The notes below the pieces were generated by a model. It made no database searches, was not told where the DNA came from, and saw nothing but the letters and a program-made list of their open reading frames with translations. From Nocardioides abyssi (GTDB taxonomy: Bacteria > Actinomycetota > Actinomycetes > Propionibacteriales > Nocardioidaceae), in the NCBI RefSeq assembly GCF_030412915.1, contig NZ_JAUHJR010000002.1, positions 124,001-188,000 on the forward strand: DNA of 64,000 bases, in the 5' to 3' direction. Shown here piece after piece: positions 56,427 through 64,000 of this stretch (the stretch's first letter is position 1; each line of letters opens with the position of its first letter). A program made the position numbers and the translations under genes.

Positions 56427-57643
56427 CGACGGGCGAGCTGCTCGAGGCGGGCCTGCGCGGCCCGACGGGTGCGGCGGTCGCCGGTGGCCATCGTCCACAG
56501 CAGCGCGAGCTGCTGCGGGGCGTTGGCCGGCGTGGTGGTCTCGAGCCAGCCGTTGGGCAGCGAGAGCCGGACGACCTTGTGCCAGGCGCTGGCGACCTGC
56601 TGCGGCAGCGGCGCCTCGTGGTAGTTCAGGCCGTGCTTCGCGAACAGCGCCTTCACCCGCGGCGCCACCTCGGCGTACCGGTTCGAGGGCAGGTCCGGGA
56701 ACAGGTGGTGCTCGATCTGGTGCGACAGGTTGCCGGTCATCAGGTGCATCAGCTTGGAGCCGGAGATGTTCGCCGAGCCGAGCATCTGGCGCACGTACCA
56801 CTCGCCGCGGGTCTCGTTCTCGGGGATCGACTTCTTCTCGAAGGTCTCGACGCCCTCGGGGAAGTGGCCGCACATGATCACCGAGTGCGACCACAGGTTG
56901 CGCACCAGGTTGGCGGTGAAGTTGGCGGCCAGCGTCGGCAGGAACGCGCCGGTCGGCAGCGCGAGCGCCGGGTTGACGACGTAGTCCTTGGTGGCCTGCT
57001 TGCGGATCTTGCGCAGGGTGTTCTTGGCGTTGCGCTTGAACGTCTCGCTGCGCTTCTCCTTCGGCATCGACAGGTTCTTGCCGAGCTCGAGGTCGTAGGC
57101 GGCGATGCCGTACTCGAAGAAGCAGGCGTTGATGAAGTTCCACAGCGGCTGGCCGAGGTACATCGGGTGCCAGCGCTGGTCCTCGTCGACGCGCATGATG
57201 CCGTAGCCGAGGTCGTTGTCCTTGCCCACGATGTTCGTGTAGGTGTGGTGGACCTCGTTGTGCGAGTGCTTCCAGCCCTCGGCCGTGGAGGCGTTGTCCC
57301 ACTCCCAGGTGGTCGAGTGGATCTTCGGGTCACGCATCCAGTCCCACTGGCCGTGCATGACGTTGTGGCCGATCTCCATGTTCTCGAGGATCTTCGCGAC
57401 CGAGAGGCCGACCGTGCCCGCGACCCACGCCGGCGGGAAGACGCTCGCCAGCAGCGTGGCGCGCGAGGCCAGCTCGAGGCGGCGCTGGATGGTCACCATC
57501 CGACGGATGTACGCCGCGTCGCGCTCGCCGCGGCTGTCGAGGACCTCCTGGCGGATCGCGTCGAGCTCCGCGCCGATCTCCTCGATGTCCTCGGGGCTCA
57601 GGTGCGCGATGGGGTTCTCGGGCTTGCGGGTGATCGTCGTCAT
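56396..57643 (-). CDS. desA3: Fatty acid desaturase, DesA3-like
   Basis: This 415-residue membrane di-iron enzyme introduces a double bond (delta-9 in the mycobacterial DesA3) into acyl-CoA. The three His boxes are GHNVMHGQ near 93, WKHSHNEVHHTYTN near 124 and QIEHHLFPDL near 310. AYDLELGKNLSMPKEK and the GEWYVRQMLGSANIS stretch are also conserved. The adjacent ferredoxin reductase gene (57706) gives its electron donor, as in the mycobacterial Rv3229c-Rv3230c pair. AAGGAGAT lies just upstream of the ATG. Confidence 0.94.
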   Translation of the reverse strand: MTTITRKPENPIAHLSPEDIEEIGAELDAIRQEVLDSRGERDAAYIRRMVTIQRRLELASRATLLASVFPPAWVAGTVGLSVAKILENMEIGHNVMHGQWDWMRDPKIHSTTWEWDNASTAEGWKHSHNEVHHTYTNIVGKDNDLGYGIMRVDEDQRWHPMYLGQPLWNFINACFFEYGIAAYDLELGKNLSMPKEKRSETFKRNAKNTLRKIRKQATKDYVVNPALALPTGAFLPTLAANFTANLVRNLWSHSVIMCGHFPEGVETFEKKSIPENETRGEWYVRQMLGSANISGSKLMHLMTGNLSHQIEHHLFPDLPSNRYAEVAPRVKALFAKHGLNYHEAPLPQQVASAWHKVVRLSLPNGWLETTTPANAPQQLALLWTMATGDRRTRRAAQARLEQLARRQRTEVAAAA

Positions 57644-57677
57644 GCGGATCTCCTTCGGTCAGGGTGCGATGGAGCGG

Positions 57678-57723
57678 GACGCTCAGTGCTTGCTGGAGCA
57701 GACGCTTAGTGGTCGATGGAGCA
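57678..57723 (-). repeat. 23-bp tandem duplication across a stop codon
   Basis: The units 57701-57723 and 57678-57700 match at 19 of 23 positions, and a partial third copy GATGGAGCGG lies at 57668-57677. On the minus strand the first unit codes Cys-Ser-Ile-Asp-His-stop and the second would read Cys-Ser-Ser-Lys-His-stop. It is a duplicated end of the reductase gene lying in the gap before desA3. Confidence 0.75.
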
Positions 57724-58836
57724 GGCGCCGGCGGCGGCGCTGATGCAGGTCTGGATCGGGACGCCCTGCGGGCCGGTCTCGCCGGGGACGGCGACGGTCA
57801 GCGCACCGTTGCGCAAGTCGCGCACGGCGCCGGCGCGCATCGGCAGGACGCAGCCCATGCAGATGCCCATCCGGCAGCCGCTGGGCATCAGGACGCCGGC
57901 CTGCTCGGCGGCGTCGAGGATCGGGGTGGTGCCGTCGGCCTCGATCGTGGTGCCGCCGCCGGTGGGCCCGGTCAGGGTGACGGTGCCGCCGGCCTCGCCG
58001 TCGGCCGGCGCGACGAGGACCGGGCGGAACCGCTCGGTCGTGAGGTCGAGACCGCGGTCGGCGTGGTGCTGCTCGAGCGCGTCGAGCAGGCCGGCCGGGC
58101 CGCAGGCGTAGGTGAGGCGCTCGTCGAGGTCGGGGACCAGCTCGGCGAGCAGGGCGACGTCGAGGACGCCGTGGGTGTCGTCGAAGCGCTCGACCAGCCG
58201 GATCCGGCCCGCCGCGTGCAGCGCGCGGAGCTCGGCGCGAAAGATCGCGGCGGACTCCGAGGCGTTGACGTGCACGAGCACGATGTCGGTGGTCGGCGCC
58301 ACGGCCTTGGAGTGCAGGTTGCGCAGCATGCCGATGACCGGCGTGATGCCGGAGCCGCCCGTGACGAGCAGCAGCTTGCCGGGCACCGGCTGGGGCAGCA
58401 CGAACTCGCCCTCGGCCTGCGCCAGCTGGAGCATCTGGCCCGCGCGGGCGCGGTGGACGAGGTGGTTGCTGACCACGCCGTCGGGGATCGCCTTGACGGT
58501 GATGCTGATGCAGCCGTCGGGGCGGGGGCCGTGGGTCAGGGAGTAGGTGCGCCACAGGCGCACGCCCTCGACGTCGACCCCGACGCGGACGTACTGGCCC
58601 GGCACGTGGCCGGCCCAGGCCCGGCCGGGCTTGAGGACGATGGTGGCGGACTCGGGGGTCTCGGGCAGGACCTGCACGATCCGGCCCCGCAGCTCCGCAC
58701 CCGCGCGCAGCGGGTGGAAGACGTCGAGGACGTCGTCGAGCTCGAGCGGCGTGACCGCGGACTCGGCGACGCGACGCAGCGCGCTCCGGAGCGTGCGGCC
58801 ACGGCCGGGGACGAACGGCGCGGCAGCGGTGGTCAT
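57706..58836 (-). CDS. Ferredoxin reductase partner of the desaturase
   Basis: This 376-residue three-domain flavoprotein has an FAD barrel (about 45-155, GQYVRVGVDVEGVRLWRTYS), a NAD(P)H domain (about 160-270, LLVTGGSGITPVIGML and YACGPAGLLDALE) and a C-terminal plant-type [2Fe-2S] ferredoxin domain (about 285-376, PSGCRMGICMGC...QTC). It moves electrons from NAD(P)H through FAD to the Fe-S centre and on to the desaturase, as the mycobacterial Rv3230c does. The 62-nt gap to desA3 holds a 23-bp tandem duplication of the gene's own end. Confidence 0.94.
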   Translation of the reverse strand: MTTAAAPFVPGRGRTLRSALRRVAESAVTPLELDDVLDVFHPLRAGAELRGRIVQVLPETPESATIVLKPGRAWAGHVPGQYVRVGVDVEGVRLWRTYSLTHGPRPDGCISITVKAIPDGVVSNHLVHRARAGQMLQLAQAEGEFVLPQPVPGKLLLVTGGSGITPVIGMLRNLHSKAVAPTTDIVLVHVNASESAAIFRAELRALHAAGRIRLVERFDDTHGVLDVALLAELVPDLDERLTYACGPAGLLDALEQHHADRGLDLTTERFRPVLVAPADGEAGGTVTLTGPTGGGTTIEADGTTPILDAAEQAGVLMPSGCRMGICMGCVLPMRAGAVRDLRNGALTVAVPGETGPQGVPIQTCISAAAGACSIDH

Positions 58837-58901
58837 GTACCTACTGTCCTACATCTGCGGGGTAAAGTCCTGTCCGAGCGACGTGAACCGGGCGTCGTTC
58901 C

Positions 58902-58918
58902 TTGTTCGCAGAGAACAA
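58902..58918. promoter_or_regulatory. Dyad TTGTTC-N5-GAACAA between divergent genes
   Basis: Perfect 6-bp arms lie 25 nt upstream of the PucR-type start and 66 nt from the reductase start. It is a candidate operator for the divergent desaturase operon and regulator gene. Confidence 0.5.
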
Positions 58919-58942
58919 CCCACGTCCTCCAGGAGGTCGTCC

Positions 58943-60139
58943 ATGGTCCGTCGCACCCCCCGCGAGCTGCCCGCGCCGGCCCTGCGCCTGCCCGCCGAGG
59001 CCGTCGCCGCGATGCGCGAGGACCTGCCCGTCGTGGCCGAACGGGTCGTGCAGGCCATCGTGGAGGAGGTCCCCAGCTACGTCGCGGCCTTCGACGGGTC
59101 GATGGGCGAGACGATCCGCAACGCGGTGCAGCTGGCGCTCGGCGGGTTCCTCACCCTCGCCTCGGGACGCCGCGGGGTCGACCTGCGGACGCCCGCGCCC
59201 GCGATGGAGGGCGCCTACCAGCTCGGCCGCGGCGAGGCCCGCAGCGGCCGCACCACCGACGCCCTGCTCGCGGCGTACCGCATCGGCGCGCGGGTCTCGT
59301 GGCGCGAGATGTCGACCCGCGCGGTCGACGCCGGCCTCGACGGGGAGACCCTGGCCGCCTTCGCCGAGCTGGTCTTCGCCTACATCGACGAGCTCTCCGC
59401 CGCGAGCGTCGCCGGGCACGAGGACGAGCTGGCCACGACCGGCCGGGTCCGCACGCGGCTGCTGGAGCGGGTGGCGCGGGCGCTGCTCGACGGCTCCCCG
59501 GAGGACGCCGTGGTCGAGGCCGCCGAGCGCGCCGACTGGCCGCCGCCCACGACGCTGACCGCGGTGCTGGTGCCGCGCTCCCAGGTGCGGCCGGTGCTGG
59601 GGATGGTCCCGCCCGCGACGCTCGAGGCGGGCGAGGCCGGCGGCCCGGAGGACGTCGGCGTGCTGCTGGTGCCCGACGCGCACGGCCGCTCGCGCGGGGC
59701 GCTGCTGCGCACGCTGCGGGGCCGGGGAGCCGTGGTCGGCCCGTCGCGGCCGTGGCTGGAGGTGCGGGCGTCGTACGTGCGGGCCCGGCGGGCGCACGCC
59801 CTGGGCCTGCGCGACGACACCGAGGCGCACCTGCCGACCCTCGTGCTGACCGCCGACCCCGACGCGCTCGCCGACCTGCGCGCGCAGGCGCTGGCGCCGA
59901 TGGCCGACCTCCGGCCCGCGGCGGCCGAGAAGCTCACCGAGACGCTGCGGTCCTGGCTGCTGCACCAGGGGCGGCGCGAGGACGTCGCCGCCGACCTCTT
60001 CGTCCACCCGCAGACCGTGCGCTACCGCCTCGGCCAGCTGCGCGAGCTGTACGGCGACCGGCTCGAGGACCCGCGCACGGTCCTCGGCCTCACGCTCGCG
60101 CTCGGTGTCGTCGAACCCGACCAGGTGCCCGAAGACTGA
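58943..60139 (+). CDS. PucR/CdaR-type transcriptional regulator
   Basis: This 398-residue regulator has an N-terminal helical sensor region (about 20-170, with LLAAYRIGARVSWREMS), a middle GGDEF-like/CdaR domain (about 190-310), and the C-terminal PucR helix-turn-helix (about 330-395, SWLLHQGRREDVAADLFVHPQTVRYRLGQL). It is divergent from the reductase-desA3 operon by 106 bp and is the natural candidate for its control, for example by membrane fluidity or fatty acid supply. AGGAGG at 58931-58936 is the ribosome site. Confidence 0.9.
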   Translation: MVRRTPRELPAPALRLPAEAVAAMREDLPVVAERVVQAIVEEVPSYVAAFDGSMGETIRNAVQLALGGFLTLASGRRGVDLRTPAPAMEGAYQLGRGEARSGRTTDALLAAYRIGARVSWREMSTRAVDAGLDGETLAAFAELVFAYIDELSAASVAGHEDELATTGRVRTRLLERVARALLDGSPEDAVVEAAERADWPPPTTLTAVLVPRSQVRPVLGMVPPATLEAGEAGGPEDVGVLLVPDAHGRSRGALLRTLRGRGAVVGPSRPWLEVRASYVRARRAHALGLRDDTEAHLPTLVLTADPDALADLRAQALAPMADLRPAAAEKLTETLRSWLLHQGRREDVAADLFVHPQTVRYRLGQLRELYGDRLEDPRTVLGLTLALGVVEPDQVPED

Positions 60140-60219
60140 TCAAAGATTCATCCAATCCGGACCCGTCGCCGCGGCGAATCCCTCCCGCACCGAGCACACA
60201 CCACTCGAGAGGGAGACCC

Positions 60220-60858
60220 ATGAAGCACCGCATCGCCACCGCCGCCGTCGCCGCCCTGGCCGCCTCGACCGTCGTCGCCGGGGCCGTCACGCCCGCCAAC
60301 GCAGCCCCCGCCGCGCCCGCCGCCAAGGCCGGCGACAAGAGCCTCGCCGCCGTCCTCGGCGCCGACGGCACCAAGCTCGACAAGAACTGGAAGGACTTCG
60401 ACCTCACCGAGGCCGCCGTCCTCGCCGTCCTCGGCGCCAAGCCCGACAGCCCCGTCGGCCTGCTCACCCAGGGCGACCAGCGCGCCACCGCCTTCATCCC
60501 CACCGACCAGGCCTTCCGCCTGCTGGTCAAGGACCTCAAGGGCTTCGCCCCCAAGACCGAGGCCAAGACCCTCAAGCAGGTCGCCAAGCTCGGCGTCGAC
60601 ACCATCGAGACCGTGCTGCTCTACCACGTCGTCGCCGGCAAGACGCTGACCTCCCCCAAGGTCCTCGCGGCCGAGGGCAAGAAGGTGCAGACCGCCCAGG
60701 GCGGCAGCATCAAGGTCCACGTCATCAAGGGCAAGGTCACCCTCCTCGACGCCGACAAGGACGACCGCAACCCGCGCGTCGTCGTGCTCGACATCAACAA
60801 GGGCAACAAGCAGGTCGGCCACGCCATCGACCGCGTGCTGCGCCCCGTCGACCTCTGA
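60220..60858 (+). CDS. Secreted fasciclin (FAS1) domain protein
   Basis: This 212-residue protein has a signal peptide: MKHRIA, then a hydrophobic run, with cleavage near AANA at about 28-30. One FAS1 domain (about 70-210) shows the H1-like ATAFIPTDQAFRLLV, the YHVVAG motif near 145 and the final strand VVLDINKGNKQVGHAIDRVLRP. FAS1 proteins mediate surface adhesion. GAGAGGGA precedes the ATG. The gene is followed by a perfect 14-bp terminator. Confidence 0.93.
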   Translation: MKHRIATAAVAALAASTVVAGAVTPANAAPAAPAAKAGDKSLAAVLGADGTKLDKNWKDFDLTEAAVLAVLGAKPDSPVGLLTQGDQRATAFIPTDQAFRLLVKDLKGFAPKTEAKTLKQVAKLGVDTIETVLLYHVVAGKTLTSPKVLAAEGKKVQTAQGGSIKVHVIKGKVTLLDADKDDRNPRVVVLDINKGNKQVGHAIDRVLRPVDL

Positions 60859-60879
60859 GCCGACACCTTCACGACCGCC

Positions 60880-60915
60880 ACGGGCGGGACGGACGCGTTG
60901 CTCCGTCCCGCCCGT
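60880..60915 (+). terminator. Terminator hairpin after the fasciclin gene
   Basis: ACGGGCGGGACGGA (60880-60893) pairs perfectly with 60902-60915 around an 8-nt loop. Its right end touches the TAGGTT -10 (60915-60920) of the next gene. Confidence 0.88.
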
Positions 60916-60926
60916 AGGTTGTGCCC

Positions 60927-61808
60927 ATGCGTCCCGCCCTGCGCCTCGCCGCTGCGAGCCTCGCGGTGGCGCTGACCACCACGGTCGCCGCCTGCTCGGG
61001 CAGCGACGAGGAGGACCCGCTGCGGTACGTCGCGCTGGGCGACTCGTTCACCGCGGCGCCGTACGTCCCTGCCACCGACGAGAGCAGCGGCTGCCTCCGC
61101 TCGACGGGCAACTACCCCTCGATGGTGGCGCGCGAGCTCGACGCCGGCGACCGCCGGGTGCAGCTGAACGACGTCTCCTGCTCCGGCGCCACCACCGCCG
61201 ACCTCACCGGTTCCCAGGACGTCCGCGGCGGCGCCGTGCCGCCGCAGCTGGACGCGCTGCGCGAGGACACCGACCTGGTGACCCTCAGCATCGGCGGCAA
61301 CGACGAGTCGCTCTTCGCGACGATGGTCTACGGCTGCATCGCCCTCGCCGCCGACGACCCGACCGGAGCGCCCTGCACCGAGCGGGCCGACGGGCTCGGC
61401 GACGGCAAGGCACCCGAGGACGTCATCAGGCGCACGCGCGAGCGCCTCGACGCGGCGTACGCCGCCATCGCCGAGCGCGCCCCCGACGCCCGCGTCGTCA
61501 GCGTCGGCTACGGCCAGATCTTCCCGGCCCGCGGCACCCCCCGCTGCCAGGACCGCCTGCCCATCGCGCTCGGGGACTTCCCCCTCGTGCACGACCTGCT
61601 GCGCCGCCTGGACCGCGTGATGAAGGACGCAGCCGCCGCCGCGGGCGTGGACTTCCTCGACGTGCGGGCACTGAGCCGGGGACACGACATCTGCTCCGCC
61701 GATCCGTGGATCAACGGGCAGGACACCGACGAGGACGCAGCGCTCGAGTTCCACCCCTTCGCCTCCTACGAGCGCGCGGTGGCCGACGCGCTGCTGGAGA
61801 TGCTGTGA
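60927..61808 (+). CDS. SGNH/GDSL hydrolase lipoprotein, first of pair
   Basis: The 293-residue product has a lipoprotein signal (MRPALRLAAASLAVALTT, then VAAC with Cys about 24). The hydrolase blocks are LGDSFTAAPYVP near 39, SIGGNDESL near 112 and the His of LEFHPFAS near 280. The GDSFTAAPxxP style with several Cys pairs is known from secreted actinobacterial esterases, such as the Streptomyces lipase type. The substrate is unknown. TAGGTT at 60915-60920 lies 6 nt before the ATG (GTG 60921 is an alternative), so it is probably leaderless. Its end overlaps the start of its paralogue. Confidence 0.92.
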   Translation: MRPALRLAAASLAVALTTTVAACSGSDEEDPLRYVALGDSFTAAPYVPATDESSGCLRSTGNYPSMVARELDAGDRRVQLNDVSCSGATTADLTGSQDVRGGAVPPQLDALREDTDLVTLSIGGNDESLFATMVYGCIALAADDPTGAPCTERADGLGDGKAPEDVIRRTRERLDAAYAAIAERAPDARVVSVGYGQIFPARGTPRCQDRLPIALGDFPLVHDLLRRLDRVMKDAAAAAGVDFLDVRALSRGHDICSADPWINGQDTDEDAALEFHPFASYERAVADALLEML

Positions 61809-62818
61809 CCCTTGCCCTGCCCCGCCGGACCCGACGTCCGCGGACCCTGACCGCCCTGTCCTCCGGCCTGTCCTCCGGCCTGCCCGCCGCCCTGCTCACG
61901 GGCGTGCTGGCCGCCGCCGCACTGACCGGGTGCAGCTCCGACGAGGACGCCGCGGCCGAGCCCGACGCGAGCCCGGTCGCCCCGTCGTCGAGCATCCCGC
62001 GCAGCGACGGCCCCAGCGACCTGGCCACGCCCGAGGCGGGCCGCTACCCGACGTACGTCGCGATCGGCGACTCCTTCACCGCCGCCCCGCTCGCCGGGCC
62101 GACCGGCGACCAGCAGTGCCTCCGCTCGGCGCAGAACTACCCGGCCCAGGTGGCCGAGGCCCTCGGCGCCGAGCTCACCGACGTCAGCTGCACCGGCGCC
62201 GACACCGCCGCCCTCGTCGGCAGCCAGCGCGTGCTCGGCGGGGGCGCCGTCCCGCCCCAGCTCGAGGCCCTCCAGCCCGACACCAGCCTGGTCACCATCG
62301 GCATCGGCGGCAACGACTTCGGCATCTACAGCACGCTCACCGGCACCTGCGTCAAGGCCGCGACCCAGGACCGCGACGGCGCGCCGTGCCGCACCGCGCT
62401 CGGCCGCGGCGGCGTCGCCGAGCTCGAGCGCAACATCCGCACCGTCGGCGACCGGCTCGAGGCGGTCGTCGAGGGCGTGCGCCAGCGCGCACCCGAGGCC
62501 GAGGTGGTCGTCGTCGGCTACCCCGAGATCGTGCCCGCCGACGGCACCTGCCCCGACCTGCTGCCGCTGGCGGCCGGCGACTACCCCTTCGCCGCCCGGA
62601 TGGCCCGCCTCCTCGCCCAGGTGCAGGAGCGGGCCGCGGCCGCCGTCGACGTGCCGTACGTCGACCTCTACGCCGCCAGCGACGGCCACGACGTCTGCTC
62701 CGACGACCCCTGGGTCAACGGCCGCGTCACCAGCGCCGCCACCGCCCTCGCCTACCACCCCCTCAAGGTCGAGCAGGAGGCCGTCGCCGGCCTCGTCCTC
62801 GAGAAGCTCGCCGACTGA
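61805..62818 (+). CDS. SGNH/GDSL hydrolase lipoprotein, second of pair
   Basis: The 337-residue paralogue of the upstream gene has a signal with lipobox AALTGC (Cys about 41), IGDSFTAAPLAG near 88, IGIGGNDFGIYS near 167 and the His of LAYHPLK near 318. Six or more cysteines match those of the first copy (QCLRSAQNYP, VSCTGAD, CSDDPWVNG), implying shared disulfides. The start GTG overlaps the preceding TGA (GTGA), so the two are coupled. They probably arose by tandem duplication. Confidence 0.92.
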   Translation: MTLALPRRTRRPRTLTALSSGLSSGLPAALLTGVLAAAALTGCSSDEDAAAEPDASPVAPSSSIPRSDGPSDLATPEAGRYPTYVAIGDSFTAAPLAGPTGDQQCLRSAQNYPAQVAEALGAELTDVSCTGADTAALVGSQRVLGGGAVPPQLEALQPDTSLVTIGIGGNDFGIYSTLTGTCVKAATQDRDGAPCRTALGRGGVAELERNIRTVGDRLEAVVEGVRQRAPEAEVVVVGYPEIVPADGTCPDLLPLAAGDYPFAARMARLLAQVQERAAAAVDVPYVDLYAASDGHDVCSDDPWVNGRVTSAATALAYHPLKVEQEAVAGLVLEKLAD

Positions 62819-62949
62819 CCCCGCGCGAGACGCAGGGCCGCAACCACCCTCGTCAGCCCTCGACGACGTCCCCCGGGCCGCCGCCGCGCCGGAGGCCGGC
62901 CGCGGACCCGGTACGCCGCGCGGATCGGGGCCGGAGGCGGACGACGGGC

Positions 62950-63025
62950 GGGCAGGCCCGGTCGTGGTTGGGTCTGGCGGGCCGGAGCGAGGCACGAGCG
63001 CAGGCCTGGTAGACCGGGCCTGCCC
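62950..63025. repeat. Inverted repeat, 14-bp arms, 48-nt spacer
   Basis: GGGCAGGCCCGGTC (62950-62963) and its exact complement (63012-63025) flank a 48-nt GC-rich spacer. The function is unknown. The pair is long enough to form a cruciform or RNA hairpin. Confidence 0.6.
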
Positions 63026-63132
63026 GTCCGGCGGGAGCCGCAGGCCCCGACCCCACACCCGGCGTACCCGCACACCCGCGGACCGGCCGCAGAGCGACGC
63101 GGGAGCCCACAACCCGCCCGCCGCAGGCGGAA

Positions 63133-63165
63133 CCGTGAGCCGACAGGCAGCCTCTCGGCTCACGG
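63133..63165. terminator. Terminator hairpin before the amidohydrolase end
   Basis: CCGTGAGCCGA (63133-63143) pairs perfectly with TCGGCTCACGG (63155-63165) around an 11-nt loop. It can stop transcription from either of the convergent genes. Confidence 0.8.
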
Positions 63166-63220
63166 GGTCTCGTCGACGCTCGCTGGCGCTCGCTGCTCGA
63201 CCAGCGGTGGCGGGGGGCTC

Positions 63221-64000
63221 TCAGAGGTCCTGGTGGACCACCGACCCGTCGACGACGGTGAGGGCGACGGACATGTCGCGGAGGGCCGCGCCGGCGTCGG
63301 CGGAGGTGAGGTGGTCGGCGAGCGGGTCGGCGTCGAGGAGGACGAGGTCCCCGCGGGAGCCGACGCCGACGGTGGGCTGGCCGTCGACGGAGGCGGCGAG
63401 GGCCTCCTGGGCGGTGATCCCCTGCTCTCCGTGCCACGGGTCGCGGTCGTCGGCGCTGCGGTGGACGGCGGCGGCGATGGCGAGCCACGGGTCGAGCGGC
63501 GAGACCGGGGCGTCCGAGCCGAGCGCGAGCTCCACGCCGTCGTCGAGCATCCAGCGGAACGCGAAGCAGCGCGCGGACCGCTCGCCCCAGATCCGCTCGG
63601 TGATGTCGCGGTCGTCGAGCAGGTGGGCGGGCTGCACGCTGGCCCGGATGCCGAGGTCGGCCATGCGCCGCACGTCGTCGCGGCCGACCATCTGCGCGTG
63701 CTCGATGGAGCCGCGCGCACCCGTGGCGGCGTACGACGCCAGCGCCTCGGCCACGGCGGCGTCGCCGATCGCGTGGGTGGCGACCTCGAGGCCGGCGGCG
63801 TGGGCGCGGGCGAGGTGCTCGCGGAGCTCGTCTCCGGAGAGGTTGGGCTGGCCGGCGGGGTACTCGAGGCGGTGGGCGTCGCCGTACGGCTCGCAGCACC
63901 AGGCCGTGCGGGTGTTGAGCGAGCCGTCGCTGATGATCTTCAGCGAGCCCATGGTCAGGCGCGGGCCGCCGCCGGGCAGCGGGTCGCCGGTGCGCAGGCC
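63221..64000 (-). CDS. Amidohydrolase (YtcJ-like), N-terminus cut by window edge
   Basis: The frame stays open to the right edge, giving 259 residues of the C-terminal half of a protein usually over 500 long. The visible motifs fit the YtcJ/exoenzyme-regulatory amidohydrolase group: KIISDGSLNTRTAWC, VATHAIGDAAVAEAL with a metal-binding His, GSIEHAQMVGRDDV with the next His, and ALGSDAPVSPLDPW with the catalytic Asp. The end VLLDADPLA...VVDGSVVHQ is the usual closing beta-sandwich. The substrate is unknown. An internal ATG at 63952 is not the true start because the frame continues upstream with sensible sequence. Confidence 0.9.
   Translation of the reverse strand, partial: GLRTGDPLPGGGPRLTMGSLKIISDGSLNTRTAWCCEPYGDAHRLEYPAGQPNLSGDELREHLARAHAAGLEVATHAIGDAAVAEALASYAATGARGSIEHAQMVGRDDVRRMADLGIRASVQPAHLLDDRDITERIWGERSARCFAFRWMLDDGVELALGSDAPVSPLDPWLAIAAAVHRSADDRDPWHGEQGITAQEALAASVDGQPTVGVGSRGDLVLLDADPLADHLTSADAGAALRDMSVALTVVDGSVVHQDL

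Larger units (their letters stand above)
62819..63220. other. 402-bp gene-free gap between convergent genes
   Basis: No reading frame with convincing content is seen. The gap holds a 14-bp inverted repeat with a 48-nt spacer (62950-63025), a terminator hairpin (63133-63165) and, at 63166-63205, a GC-rich stretch with tandem GCTCGCTG units flanked by GTCGA/TCGAC. The last resembles intergenic repeat sequences that I recall as frequent in Nocardioides. Confidence 0.6.

Noticed and set aside
58841-58860. Direct GTAGG repeats upstream of the ferredoxin reductase as operator half-sites
   Set aside because: The two copies overlap the probable -10 (TAGGAC/TAGGTA) and are too short to separate from promoter sequence.

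Overview
The window is very GC-rich double-stranded DNA with almost continuous bacterial genes. Several features point to an actinobacterium of the Nocardioides type (order Propionibacteriales). There is a DtxR/IdeR-type iron box, a LexA box of the actinobacterial TCGAAC-N4-GTTCGA type, a mycothiol-dependent enzyme, mycobacterial-type FadE5, EtfD and DesA3 homologues, and a DUF222-HNH (13E12-type) protein. Many genes have a TANNNT -10 hexamer only 6-8 nt before the start codon, the layout of leaderless mRNAs. No phage, IS element, plasmid or CRISPR array is evident. The genus is inferred, not proven.

Layout. 1-9 kb: the N-terminal part of histidine ammonia-lyase (cut by the left edge), a secreted structural protein, an MFS exporter, a small membrane protein, an IclR regulator with an EamA transporter, and a secreted amidohydrolase-like protein. 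That last gene carries an out-of-frame fragment resembling an AbiEi/DUF559 gene. 9-18.4 kb: an EtfD-like Fe-S oxidoreductase with a 500-residue disordered tail holding seven GGSLFD motifs, a DHA2 drug exporter, a sodium:solute symporter with a small membrane partner, and an RHH/DUF4097 operon behind three spaced palindromes. 18.4-29.5 kb: an iron-regulated siderophore-interacting protein, dcd, an SGNH hydrolase, tRNA-Gly(CCC) overlapping a DUF2461 gene, an Rrf2 regulator with a TauE/SafE exporter, a FadE5-like acyl-CoA dehydrogenase, the lysG/lysE divergent pair and an NHLRC2-like protein. 29.5-38.6 kb: a PP2C phosphatase, a mycothiol-dependent enzyme with an SDR, membrane proteins, a crotonase, phosphoglucomutase and a VOC protein.

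38.6-41.5 kb is an arsenic resistance island: divergent arsR and arsM-acr3-arsC with 4-nt overlaps and a large operator. 41.4-44.5 kb holds an SOS-regulated DUF222-HNH endonuclease, an EEP-fold hydrolase and a tyrosine phosphatase. 44.5-45.9 kb has azlCD and a hypothetical protein. 45.9-54.9 kb is a xylan/xylo-oligosaccharide locus: CE7 esterase, GH3 glycosidase, LacI regulator, two ABC permeases, a binding lipoprotein, and a divergent GH10 xylanase without a signal peptide. 55-60.2 kb: an MFS transporter, then a DesA3-like desaturase with its ferredoxin reductase and a divergent PucR-type regulator. 60.2-64 kb: a fasciclin protein, two tandem SGNH lipoproteins and an amidohydrolase cut by the right edge.

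The most interesting links between regions are three. A near-identical 22-bp motif lies upstream of both the etfD-like gene and the fadE5-like gene, 15 kb apart, and suggests one regulator for acyl-CoA oxidation and its electron outlet. A 62-bp palindromic element occurs twice, each time just after one gene and before an MFS gene. Finally, the A of the DUF2461 ATG is also the last base of the tRNA-Gly CCA end.
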